Assembly (NCBI GenBank): GCA_026708185.1
Contig: JAPOVK010000045.1
Span: 124,001-188,000, forward strand
Reading direction: 5' to 3'
From: Gammaproteobacteria bacterium
GTDB taxonomy: Bacteria; Pseudomonadota; Gammaproteobacteria; Pseudomonadales; Azotimanducaceae
DNA length: 64,000 bases
Position 1 is the first letter of the stretch. The number at the start of each line of letters is the position of its first letter. A program made the translations under genes and the position numbers. Shown here one piece after another: positions 34,278-42,836 of the stretch. Below the pieces are notes generated by a model, which worked only from the letters and a program-made list of their open reading frames with translations, searched no databases and was not told the DNA's origin.

Positions 34278-35725
34278 CGGCATTCGAAGCTCTCGGGTGA
34301 TCGGCCGTTGCCGCCCACGTAGACGACCTTCTCGGGGTGGGCGCATAGCGGCCGGGCGCCGCTGCCGTCGGCGAAGCCGGCGATGAGCTGATCCGGGGCG
34401 GTGTCCGTCGCCACCCACTGCTCGATCACGTCGAGGTAGTCGACCATCCAGGGGCCGGGTCCGCCCGCGCAGTGCAGCACACCGGGCATCAGGAACAGGC
34501 GGACATCGTCCCGCGCGCGGGCATCGCGCGCGTAGACCTCGTCCACATAGCTAATCGTTGCGAGCGCCGACAGCGCGGCATCCGACCAGCCGTGGTAGAT
34601 CAGGAGCTTGCCGCCGGCCGTGCGAAAGGCGTCGAGATCGGGGCTGGTTGCGCTCAAAGTGGCCGCGGCCGTGGCGGCACGTTCCCGGAAGCCGTCGAAG
34701 GTCATGCCCTCGTATCGCCAATCGGGGTCGTGCAGCACCATGTAGCGCATGATGTCGACCCCGAAACCGAACGCCGCGGATGGTGGTCCGCCGGCGGGTT
34801 GTTGGCCGACGCCGGCGAGCCACGCGCCCCAGCCGCCTTGCGCATCCTCGCCGCCGAACGGCCACCCGGCGTGCAACGGCCCGCCCGCGTTGCGTGGCCC
34901 ATCGTAGACGGACTGGATCGCCGCGATCTTTTCGGGCACTAGGCCAAACGTCCCCGGATCGAAGTCGCAGTCGCGCGGATCGTTCATGATGCCGTCCTCG
35001 AGGCCGTCGTTCGCGTCGCACTGCGCCAGCACGGCCTTGGCGAGGGCGGCCCGGTCATCGGGCGTGAGGAGCGGTGCGGCGAGGTCGTCCATGTCGGGGT
35101 ACATGTGCTTGGTGACGTTCAGGAACGCGGCAGCAACGCCGGCGAAGTCGAACGCCGGCGCGCCTGCGAGGATGGCGTCGAAGGCGTCCGGATAGCGCTG
35201 CGAGAATGCCATCGCTTGGCGTCCGCCGTTAGAGCAGCCGGCGAAGTAGGCGCGTTCGGGTCGCTTGGCATAGTGCATTGCCGCGATGTGCTTGGCCGTT
35301 TCCGCGACGCGGTGAATGGCGACGTGGCCGTAGTTGACCAGCCGCTCGAGGTCGTTGAGCGCCCAGGAGCCATCGATGCCGCCCGCCTGGTGTCCGGTGT
35401 CCGTGCCCGCCGTGGCATAGCCGCGCTGCAACGCACCGAGTGGCAGCGCTTGGTTTTGGATCGAACCGACGAAGCCGCCGCCGCCGCCCATCACGAATTT
35501 GCCGTTCCAGTCGGCGGGGAGCCAGATCGAGAAGCCGATCTCCCGACCGAGGAGGCCGGTGAGCTTGCAGTGAGGGACGGGTTCCTCGAGGGACTCGACG
35601 GCGCTGATCGAGAGGTCCGGCAACTCATACGTCTCGACCTCCGCGCAGGCGTCGGTTTCCGCCGTTTGTGCGAACGCGCCGACGGCTGCGAGTGCAACCG
35701 CAGCGCCTGCGAGCGGTACTCGCAT
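34274..35725 (-). CDS. tannase/feruloyl-esterase family hydrolase
   Basis: A 483-residue exported alpha/beta hydrolase. The signal peptide is MRVPLAGAAVALAAVGAFAQ. The tannase-family signs are FVMGGGGGFVGSIQN, ATAGTDTGHQ, the nucleophile elbow AGCSNGGRQAM (Ser), PAFDF, the Asp of LIYHGWSDAAL and the His of PGVLHCAGGPG, with the two Cys that flank Ser and His in the family also present. It would cleave ester bonds of phenolic or similar acids in the periplasm or outside. I start at 35725 because it gives a clean signal peptide; a start at 35887 would add 54 residues. Confidence 0.88.
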   Translation of the reverse strand: MRVPLAGAAVALAAVGAFAQTAETDACAEVETYELPDLSISAVESLEEPVPHCKLTGLLGREIGFSIWLPADWNGKFVMGGGGGFVGSIQNQALPLGALQRGYATAGTDTGHQAGGIDGSWALNDLERLVNYGHVAIHRVAETAKHIAAMHYAKRPERAYFAGCSNGGRQAMAFSQRYPDAFDAILAGAPAFDFAGVAAAFLNVTKHMYPDMDDLAAPLLTPDDRAALAKAVLAQCDANDGLEDGIMNDPRDCDFDPGTFGLVPEKIAAIQSVYDGPRNAGGPLHAGWPFGGEDAQGGWGAWLAGVGQQPAGGPPSAAFGFGVDIMRYMVLHDPDWRYEGMTFDGFRERAATAAATLSATSPDLDAFRTAGGKLLIYHGWSDAALSALATISYVDEVYARDARARDDVRLFLMPGVLHCAGGPGPWMVDYLDVIEQWVATDTAPDQLIAGFADGSGARPLCAHPEKVVYVGGNGRSPESFECR

Positions 35726-35775
35726 GGAACAAACGGCAGAGCGAGCATAGCGAGCGGCGGCTGTTGTTCCATGCG
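35723..35775 (-). promoter_or_regulatory. 12-bp inverted repeat enclosing the esterase start codon
   Basis: ttgttccatgcg (35764-35775) and cgcatggaacaa on the opposite arm (35723-35734 read on the + strand) are perfect complements. In the minus-strand mRNA the start ATG at 35725 lies in the 3' arm, so a hairpin with a 29-base loop would hide the start codon. A separate 9-bp hairpin lies upstream at 35804-35823. Translational control is inference. Confidence 0.4.
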
Positions 35776-35909
35776 GGGTCGGAGTGGCCTTGGGCCGGAG
35801 TCGGCGTGCCGCAAGCGGCACGCGCCGGTGCCGAGCGAAGGCGAGGTACCGGGCACGGCTATGGGGCGCTTTCATCTGTGATCCCATGGAACTCGGCGAA
35901 GCGGCAAGA

Positions 35910-37310
35910 CTACTCCGTTCCGCCGCCGGGGGCGCTCATGCGGTTCACGACGCGCCAGTTCCACTGCCAGGCCAGCAATCCGACCACGACGTTGGTCACT
36001 GCGGTGGCGATGAAGATCCCCACGTAGCCGTAGAGGTAGTTGCCGAGGATCGCCAGCGGGACGATGATGACCAATGCGCGGAGGAGCGAGATCACCAGCG
36101 ACGGCGTCGGCTTGCCGAGCGCGTTGAAGCAGGAGCTCGCGATCTGGGTCATCCCCATGAAGCCGATGCTCAAGGGGATGATGTAGAAGAACCACACCGA
36201 GACCTCGATCACCGTCGGATTGTCGTCGATCACCGCCACGATGGATTTGCCGACCAGCACCATCAACACGAAGGTGACGACGCCCCAGGCGAGCGAAAAG
36301 CGGTGCGTCAAGGACAGCGCCTGCTTGACCCGGTCGTAGAACCGCGCGCCCCAGTTCTGACCCACGAATGGTTCCACCGAGGACGACGCCGACCAGAGGA
36401 TCATGTGCGCCAGGGTCTCGACCCGGGAGGCGACGTTGTAGCCGGCCACCACGGCCTCGCCGTGGCCGATGAGCATGCGCGTGATGATCAGCATCCCCGC
36501 CGGCATCACCAAGCCACTGGCGACGGCGGGCCCGCCGACATGCATGATCCTGCGCCACGAGTCGAGCATGCCGACGAACGACCAGCGCACCATCCGGGCG
36601 CGGAGCAGGAGGACGATGTAGAGCCCCATCCCGAGGGTGCGGGAGATCACGTAGGCCCAGGCGGCACCGGCGATCCCCAGCCCTGGCATCCCGAACCAGC
36701 CGAAGATGAGCGGCGGACCGAGGACGATCTGGAGAACGGAACCGGCTGTCATGATGATCCCGGGGCTTTTCGCGTTCCCGGTCGCGCGAAGCAGTGTCGA
36801 GCCGACGATGGACAGCATGAACGCCGGGAAACCGAGCAGGTAAACGGTCAGGTACTCGGTCGTCAGATCGCGCAGATCGCCGGTGGCGCCGATCAAGCTG
36901 ACGATGTCGTATGCGTATACGACGCCGAGCGCGCCGAGGACGATGCCGGTGCCGAGCGCGAGAAACTGGCTGTGCGTGATCAAGAGCGCCGCGCCCTCGC
37001 GGTCGCCGGCGCCTATTGTCCGTGCGGTCACCGACGAGGCGCCCGTGCCGATTCCTCCGGCGAATGCGAACAGCGTGATCGTGACCGGGAACGCCACGCC
37101 CATGGCTGCGAGCGCCTGCGTGCCGATCATTCCGAGATAGATGGCCTCGGCAAACATCGATGCGTTCATGCTCAGCGAGCCCATCGCCATGAACGATCCG
37201 AGCCGGATGAGGTGGCGTGCGACCGGACCCTCGGTGAAGCCGCGCATGGCGGCGTCGCGTTGTCGCCCGGTCGTGCGCGTTTTGCGGATCGCTTGCCGTT
37301 CGACGGTCAC
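35910..37310 (-). CDS. MATE-family efflux transporter
   Basis: A 466-residue inner-membrane antiporter with about 12 TM helices in two similar halves. ARHLIRLGSFMAMGSLSMNA opens the first, and GTGASSVTARTIGAGDREGA and SSSVEPFVGQNWGARFYDRV are the MatE-domain loops. MATE pumps expel drugs or metabolites using Na+ or H+. It starts at a GTG that overlaps the GMC oxidoreductase stop (GTGA). Its place between an oxidoreductase and an esterase suggests export of a catabolic intermediate, which is inference. Confidence 0.9.
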   Translation of the reverse strand: MTVERQAIRKTRTTGRQRDAAMRGFTEGPVARHLIRLGSFMAMGSLSMNASMFAEAIYLGMIGTQALAAMGVAFPVTITLFAFAGGIGTGASSVTARTIGAGDREGAALLITHSQFLALGTGIVLGALGVVYAYDIVSLIGATGDLRDLTTEYLTVYLLGFPAFMLSIVGSTLLRATGNAKSPGIIMTAGSVLQIVLGPPLIFGWFGMPGLGIAGAAWAYVISRTLGMGLYIVLLLRARMVRWSFVGMLDSWRRIMHVGGPAVASGLVMPAGMLIITRMLIGHGEAVVAGYNVASRVETLAHMILWSASSSVEPFVGQNWGARFYDRVKQALSLTHRFSLAWGVVTFVLMVLVGKSIVAVIDDNPTVIEVSVWFFYIIPLSIGFMGMTQIASSCFNALGKPTPSLVISLLRALVIIVPLAILGNYLYGYVGIFIATAVTNVVVGLLAWQWNWRVVNRMSAPGGGTE

Positions 37311-38938
37311 GCCGCGGCAGCGTCGGCGTGGATGAAGTCGGAGCCTTGCTCCGCGATCATCACCGTGGGGGCGTTGGTGTTGCCGGACGTGATGCGGGGC
37401 ATGACGGAGGCGTCGACGACGCGCAGGCCACCGATGCCGTGGACTCGTAGACGGTCGTCAACCACCGCCATATCGTCGCGGCCCATTCGGCACGTGCCGA
37501 CCGGATGGAATATGGTGGCGCCGAGGTCGCCTGCCGCTTGCGCCAGATCCTCCTCCGACTCCAGTTCGGGGCCCGGCAGCCACTCCGCCGGCTGGTACTT
37601 CGCGAGCGCCCGTGCGGCCATGATCCGGCGCGTGAAGCGCAGCCCGAGCACCGCGACTCGCCGGTCCTCGGGGGTCGCGAGGTAGTTGGGATCGATGATC
37701 GGCGGCGTCTCGGGGTCGGGATCCGCGAGCCGGATTGCGCCCCGGCTGGTGGGGCGCAGATTGCACACCGATGGCGTGATGGCCTCGAAGCGGTGCAACG
37801 GTTCGCCGAACCGGTCCAGGGACAGCGGTTGCACATGCCACTCGATGTTGGCCGAGGCCTGGCCGGCGTCGCTTTTCGCGAACGCGCCGAGCTGGGATGG
37901 CGGCATGGTGAGCGGTCCGGTTCGGAACAGCGCGTATTCCGCGGCCATCAGAGCCTTGCCGAGCAACGACCGCGCTCGGCCGTTCAAGGTCCGTGCCCCT
38001 GATACCTTGTAGATCGACCTGATCTGCAGGTGGTCATGCAAGTTGCCCCCGACGCCCGGAAGCGCATGTACGACGTCGATACCGTGGGTGGCCAGGTGTG
38101 ACGGGGGACCGATTCCCGAAAGCTGCAGCAAGTGCGGCGACCCGACGGCGCCGGCGGCAAGAACGGTCTCGCGAACAGCCCGAACGGTGGCGCGCCCGGC
38201 TTTCGAGCGCAACGCGACTCCCGTAGCCCGCCTTCCAATTGAGGGATCGGCTTGGACGTGTACGCGCTCCACCAGCGCATCGGTCATCACGGTGAGATTC
38301 GGGCGCGACATGACCGGCCGCAGGAACGCTTTTGATGCGCTGACGCGAACGCCGCGGCGCTGGTTCATCTGGAAGTAGGCGGTGCCGAGATTGTCGCCGC
38401 GGTTGAACTCCGTAATCTTCGGAATCCCGCACTGTTCGGCGGCGTCCCGCCAGGCGTCGAGTATCGGCCAGTTCACCCGGCGTTCCTCGACACGCAGTTC
38501 GCCACCTGCTGAACCGTTCTTCGCGGCACCGTGGAAGGCACCGGCGCCGTGCTGGTAGTCCTCGGTACGCTTGAAGGTGGGTAACACGTCGTCCCAGCTC
38601 CAGCCGCGATTGCCGAGTTGCGCCCAGTGGTCGTAGTCCGCAGCTTGGCCGCGCATGTAGATCATGGCATTGATCGACGAGCAGCCACCGAGCACCTTGC
38701 CGCGCGCGTAGCCGATGGACCGGCCGTTCAAACCGGCTTGGGGCACGGTCTCGAAGCACCAGTCGGTGCGCGGATTGCCGATCGTGTACAGGTAGCCGAC
38801 CGGGATGTTGATCCAGAAGTAGTCGTCCTTGCCGCCGGCCTCGACCAGTAGCACGCGCTTGTCAGGATCCGCCGAAAGACGGTTGGCCAGGACGCAGCCA
38901 GCGGTACCCGCACCGACGATCACATAGTCGAATTCCAC
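37307..38938 (-). CDS. GMC-family FAD oxidoreductase
   Basis: A 543-residue choline-dehydrogenase-like flavoenzyme. The FAD-binding opening FDYVIVGAGTAGCVLANRL starts at residue 3; GMC signature 1 is YARGKVLGGCSSINAMIYMR and signature 2 lies in VLAAGAVGSPHLLQLSGIGP. The active-site His of FHPVGTCRMG and the Asn of SGNTNAPTVMIAE near the C-terminus are kept. I start at the GTG just before EFDYVIVGAG; upstream ATGs give a longer Arg-rich leader. It oxidises an alcohol or similar group. First gene of the second minus-strand oxidative group. Confidence 0.9.
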   Translation of the reverse strand: MEFDYVIVGAGTAGCVLANRLSADPDKRVLLVEAGGKDDYFWINIPVGYLYTIGNPRTDWCFETVPQAGLNGRSIGYARGKVLGGCSSINAMIYMRGQAADYDHWAQLGNRGWSWDDVLPTFKRTEDYQHGAGAFHGAAKNGSAGGELRVEERRVNWPILDAWRDAAEQCGIPKITEFNRGDNLGTAYFQMNQRRGVRVSASKAFLRPVMSRPNLTVMTDALVERVHVQADPSIGRRATGVALRSKAGRATVRAVRETVLAAGAVGSPHLLQLSGIGPPSHLATHGIDVVHALPGVGGNLHDHLQIRSIYKVSGARTLNGRARSLLGKALMAAEYALFRTGPLTMPPSQLGAFAKSDAGQASANIEWHVQPLSLDRFGEPLHRFEAITPSVCNLRPTSRGAIRLADPDPETPPIIDPNYLATPEDRRVAVLGLRFTRRIMAARALAKYQPAEWLPGPELESEEDLAQAAGDLGATIFHPVGTCRMGRDDMAVVDDRLRVHGIGGLRVVDASVMPRITSGNTNAPTVMIAEQGSDFIHADAAAA

Positions 38939-39143
38939 GAATGTGCTCGGCTTAAGGTGCCGGGCGTCAACGAGCGATGCCGCCGGATGGCGGCGCATGG
39001 CGGGTTGTCGGCGGTGCGGAGGCTGGCATCGATTCACCATAAAGCACTGCTGGTGCTTGTCAAATCTCGCGCCGCAACCAGGAGGCATACTGGACCTCTC
39101 CAGCAGAGGGAAGGCGCGTCGCCTAGCCGCGACGTGGCGGCGT

Positions 39144-39911
39144 ATGGATCTTCAATTGGCGAACCGAACCGTGCTCGTCACCGGCAGCTATCGCGGCACC
39201 GGGCTCGTGATCGCCCGCTCGTTCGTGAACGAGGGGGCCGAGGTCTTCGTGCATGGTTTCACGGCCGAGCAGGCCGCGGCCGCCGTTGCCGAAATCGGCG
39301 GCACGGCGGTATCCGGCGACATTCGCAGCGACGAAGGCGCGGCGGCGGTGGCGGAGCAGGTCGGGACGACGCCCGATGTCTTGGTGAACAACTATGGCAC
39401 GGCGTCGGCCGCGCGCTGGGACAGCGCAACCGCCGCCGACTGGGTCGACATGTACGACGCCAACGTGCTCTCGGCACAACGCCTGGTGGGCCTCTTCTTG
39501 CCGCGGATGAAACAGCGGGAGTACGGGAGGATCATCAACCTAGGAACCGCCGGGTCGCTGGCACCGGGCTCCCGGAATCCGCACTACTATGCGGCCAAGG
39601 CGGCCCTTGTCGCCCTGACGGCTAGCCTGGCGCGGGAAGCGGCGGGCACTTCGGTGCGGGTCAACCTGGTCTCACCGGGCATGATCCTGACGCCGGAAGT
39701 CGAGGCCGGTTACATGCGACGGGCCGCGCGCGAAGGTTGGGGCGACACGTGGGCGGAGGTGGAGCCGCACGTCGCGGCGGACATTCCCATTCGCCGCATC
39801 ACCCGCCGCGAAGAGGTCGCCGACCTGGTGCTGTTCCTGGCCAGCCCGCGGGCCGACGCCATTCATGGCCAGAACGTCGTGATCGACGGTGGCGTCCTGG
39901 GTCACGGCTGA
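39144..39911 (+). CDS. SDR-family oxidoreductase
   Basis: A 255-residue classical short-chain dehydrogenase. Cofactor motif TGSYRGTG is near residue 14 (TGxxxGxG), structural NNYG near residue 82, catalytic Ser in LGTAGSLAPG, and the YxxxK pair in HYYAAKAALVALTA; the C-terminus INGQNVVIDGG type reads HGQNVVIDGGVLGHG. The start at 39144 matches the family length; the frame remains open upstream but is not SDR-like. It is divergent from the GMC gene and may act with it, without proof. Confidence 0.9.
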   Translation: MDLQLANRTVLVTGSYRGTGLVIARSFVNEGAEVFVHGFTAEQAAAAVAEIGGTAVSGDIRSDEGAAAVAEQVGTTPDVLVNNYGTASAARWDSATAADWVDMYDANVLSAQRLVGLFLPRMKQREYGRIINLGTAGSLAPGSRNPHYYAAKAALVALTASLAREAAGTSVRVNLVSPGMILTPEVEAGYMRRAAREGWGDTWAEVEPHVAADIPIRRITRREEVADLVLFLASPRADAIHGQNVVIDGGVLGHG

Positions 39912-39932
39912 TGCTCAAGTCCGAATCGCGGC

Positions 39933-41645
39933 TCACATCCGGTCGATGGTCTCGATCCCAAGCAGGTCCAAACCGTCCTTCAGCGTGGCCGCGGTGCGCG
40001 CACACAGCAGCAAGCGGCTGGCCTCGGCGTCGCTGCCGAGCACCGGGCAACTCTCGTAGAAGCGCATGAACGCGGATGCCAACTCGTAGAGGTACGTGCA
40101 CAGGTGGTGGGGCATGACGCTGCTTGCGACAAGCTCCAGCGTCTCCTGGAAACGGGCAAGCTGCAGCGCGAGGACGTGCTCTTCCCGGGCGTCCACCGCA
40201 AGGGGCCCGGTCGCCGACTCGGGATCGACCTCCCCGCGCGCGAACAGGCTCATGATGCGCGCATAGGCGTATTGGAGATACGGTGCCGTGTTGCCGTCGA
40301 AGGACAGCATGGCGTCCCAGTCGAAGACGTAGTCGCTGGTGCGGTTCTTGGACAGGTCCGCGTACTTCACGGCGCCGATGCCGACCGCGCGCGCGACGTC
40401 GTCCATCTCCGCGTCGCTCAAGTCCGGGTTCTTGGCCTCGACCAGCGCCCGCGCTCGCGCCTTGGCTTCCTCGACTAAGTCCAGCAGGCGCGTGCCGCCG
40501 CCTTGGCGCGTCTTGAACGGCCTGCCGTCACGGCCGAGCATCGTGCCGAAGGGATGGTGTTCGAAGGAGACCCCGGCACCGTAGCCCGCGACATCGGCTA
40601 GCGCGAAAAGTTGCCGGAAATGCATCGCCTGGCGCGCATCGACGATGTACAGGACGCGCTCGGCGTTGAGCGTGTCCGCACGGTAGCGCAACGCGGCGAG
40701 GTCGGTGGAATGGTAGAGGTAGCCACCGTCGGACTTGCGGACGATGACCGGCACCGGACGGCCGTCCTTGGCCTTGAACTGGTCGGTGTACTTCGCGGAG
40801 ACCCGGGCCGGGAAGACGCATAGCGCACCGTCGGATTCGGTGAGCAAACCCTTGGCGTCGAGATCCTGGATGATGCCGTCCAAGTCGGCGTTGTAGGCGC
40901 TCTCGCCGCGAACGTGTTCCGGTCGCAGGCTGACGCCGAGCGCGTCGTAGACGGCCTGGCAGTGGGACATGGAAATGTCGATGTAGCGTTGCCATCTGGC
41001 AAGCGTTGCGGGGTCTCCGGTCTGAAGGTTGACCACCGCTTGCCGGGCCCGGCCGGCAAAGTCGGCTTCGGCGTCGAACCGGCTGCTGGCTTGTGTGTAG
41101 AAGCTCTCGAGGTCCGTCAGTCGGTCGGCGTCTTCGCCGATGTCGTCGAGGTGCGCCACTAGGCGTCCGAACTGGGTGCCCCAGTCGCCGATGTGGTTCT
41201 GCCGGAGGACCGTGTGGCCGAGCGCTTCGAGAACCCGTGCGACGGCGTCGCCGATGATCGTGCTGCGCAGGTGGTGGACCTGCATTTCCTTGGCGAGGTT
41301 CGGGTGCGAGTAGTCGATGACCACGCGTTGGCCGGCCAGTCGTTCGATGATCGGGCCCGTGAGCGCCCGTGCGAGCAGATCGTCGTCGATTGTCAGGCTG
41401 ATGAAGCCCGGACCGGTGACGGTGGCGGCGGACGCTACACCGTCGAGATCCGCCGCTTGGATCAAGGCGCCGGCGAGTTCCCGGGGCGCCTGTTGCAGGT
41501 GCTTCGCCGCCGCCATCGCGCCGTTGGCCTGGTAGTCGCCGAACTCGGGGCGGGTGGCCGGTCCGACGATCGCCTGGGCGTCAGCCGCGCCCGCTGCGGC
41601 CAGGGCCGCCTCGAGGCGTTCGGTGAGCAGACGTTTGAGATTCAC
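39933..41645 (-). CDS. argS: arginyl-tRNA synthetase with altered HIGH motif
   Basis: A 570-residue class I synthetase charging tRNA-Arg. The N-terminal Add1 domain, SHPNLAKEM before the active site, HLRSTIIGDAVARVLEALGH, NHIGDWGTQFG and the C-terminal DALR domain (PHHLCTYLYELASAFMRFYE) are all present. The HIGH-type signature, HVGH in most ArgRS, reads Q122-V-H-H125 here. The KMSK region is the usual degenerate RPFKTRQGG. The GTG start overlaps the stop of the cold-shock-domain gene (GTGA). As no other argS is visible in this window, it is presumably functional. Confidence 0.95.
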   Translation of the reverse strand: MNLKRLLTERLEAALAAAGAADAQAIVGPATRPEFGDYQANGAMAAAKHLQQAPRELAGALIQAADLDGVASAATVTGPGFISLTIDDDLLARALTGPIIERLAGQRVVIDYSHPNLAKEMQVHHLRSTIIGDAVARVLEALGHTVLRQNHIGDWGTQFGRLVAHLDDIGEDADRLTDLESFYTQASSRFDAEADFAGRARQAVVNLQTGDPATLARWQRYIDISMSHCQAVYDALGVSLRPEHVRGESAYNADLDGIIQDLDAKGLLTESDGALCVFPARVSAKYTDQFKAKDGRPVPVIVRKSDGGYLYHSTDLAALRYRADTLNAERVLYIVDARQAMHFRQLFALADVAGYGAGVSFEHHPFGTMLGRDGRPFKTRQGGGTRLLDLVEEAKARARALVEAKNPDLSDAEMDDVARAVGIGAVKYADLSKNRTSDYVFDWDAMLSFDGNTAPYLQYAYARIMSLFARGEVDPESATGPLAVDAREEHVLALQLARFQETLELVASSVMPHHLCTYLYELASAFMRFYESCPVLGSDAEASRLLLCARTAATLKDGLDLLGIETIDRM

Positions 41646-42124
41646 TCGCCGGCGACGTCCTCGGCCTGCCAGCCGCGCTGCCTCTCCACGGCCACGAAGC
41701 TCACATCCTGGCCGTCGTCGAGCCCCGCGCGCTCGTTGCCGACCCGGCGGATGGAACGGTGATGGACGAAGATCTCGTCGCCGTTTCCGCGCACGATGAA
41801 GCCGAAGCCCTTGTTGCGGTCGAACCACTTGACGGTGCCGCTCTCGCGCTTCGCTCCCTTGGGTGGGCCTGGGCGCCGATGCCGCACGGGTGTGCGTTCG
41901 TCGTCTCGCCCGCGCCGTCGTCCGGCGGAACTCGCCGATTGCGCCCCGGCGCGTGAGCGCGCTCGTGCGCCGAAGCGCACGGTCACCAGTGCCGTGCCCG
42001 CGCATGCCACGACGGTGAGGACGAGAAGGGCCAACGTGTTGGCGGCGAACAAGGTCGAATAGATCTGGGTAGCGGTTGCGGCGAAAAGCACCGAGACCAC
42101 ACTCGCCACGATGAACGTTTTCAT
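41642..42124 (-). CDS. membrane-anchored cold-shock-domain protein
   Basis: A 160-residue protein with two N-terminal TM helices (FIVASVVSVLFAATATQIYS; NTLALLVLTVVACAGTALVT), an Arg/Ser-rich linker of about 35 residues, then one cold-shock domain: GTVKWFDRNKGFGFIVR holds RNP1 and EIFVHHRSI holds RNP2. The domain should therefore bind RNA or ssDNA on the cytoplasmic face of the inner membrane. It is translationally coupled to argS. Cold-shock proteins with extra membrane segments are known in gammaproteobacteria, but usually with the helices at the C-terminus. Confidence 0.85.
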   Translation of the reverse strand: MKTFIVASVVSVLFAATATQIYSTLFAANTLALLVLTVVACAGTALVTVRFGARARSRAGAQSASSAGRRRGRDDERTPVRHRRPGPPKGAKRESGTVKWFDRNKGFGFIVRGNGDEIFVHHRSIRRVGNERAGLDDGQDVSFVAVERQRGWQAEDVAGE

Positions 42125-42167
42125 GTGTCTTCTTGGTTCTTATGGATGTTCGATGACTGCTAGCAGT

Positions 42168-42836
42168 CTACTCCGATTCCACCCCGCTGACGCGACGAGT
42201 GGAGAGTATGACGATCGGCTCCAAGGGCACGCTGATTTTGTCGCCCACGGGGCCCGTTTCGGCCAGTTCGATGTCCTCAGCGGTCTCGCGCCCCGCGATC
42301 AGCGTGCCGAACACCGTGTAGCCCGGCCTGTCCGGCCTGGCGTCGAGGTGCGCGTTGTCGGCGACGTTGATGAAGAACTGCGAGTCCGCCGAGTCGGGAT
42401 CGGAATGACGTGCCATGGCGATTGTCCAGCGGACGTTCAACGCGCCGTTCGCCGACTCGTTCACCACCGTGCGTGGCGGCTCGCGGTATGCGAGATCGAC
42501 GTCGTACCCGCCGGCCTGGATCATGAAGTTGGGAATCACCCGGTGGAACACGGTGCCGACGTAGAAACCGTCGTCGACGAGCTTGAGGAAGTTGTCGACC
42601 GTGAGTGGCGCCTTCTCGGGCATAAGTTCGACCGTCAACGTCCCCATGCTGGTGGCGATTTCCACCTGCGGATTGCCGGTGTCCGGGGGCGCAGTCGACT
42701 CGCCGGAACAGGCGACCGAAGCACAGATCAGCGCGGTCACGATAGCTGCTTCCATGAAGCGAACGCCCCGCTTGGTGCGTGGCGGTCTGTGCCGGGTTGC
42801 CACCGGCGACCACGAAGCGGTCGCGTGTCGCATCAT
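42168..42836 (-). CDS. cyclophilin-type peptidyl-prolyl isomerase, lipoprotein-like
   Basis: A 222-residue exported cyclophilin. The leader is basic (RHRPPRTKRGVRF), followed by MEAAIVTALICASVAC, which ends in a possible lipobox Cys. The isomerase domain has FHRVIPNFMIQAGGYD (with the catalytic Arg and Phe/Met), IAMARHSDPDSADSQFFIN and YTVFGTLIAGRE. GGAGGAA lies before the ATG at 42836, which overlaps the pdxJ stop (ATGA) and fixes a long signal sequence; ATG at 42755 would lack the basic n-region. It helps protein folding in the periplasm. Confidence 0.88.
   Translation of the reverse strand: MMRHATASWSPVATRHRPPRTKRGVRFMEAAIVTALICASVACSGESTAPPDTGNPQVEIATSMGTLTVELMPEKAPLTVDNFLKLVDDGFYVGTVFHRVIPNFMIQAGGYDVDLAYREPPRTVVNESANGALNVRWTIAMARHSDPDSADSQFFINVADNAHLDARPDRPGYTVFGTLIAGRETAEDIELAETGPVGDKISVPLEPIVILSTRRVSGVESE

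Noticed and set aside
35784-37685. 633-codon open frame on the plus strand
   Set aside because: Antisense to the MATE and GMC genes, with His/Asp/Arg-rich low-complexity composition typical of high-GC shadows.
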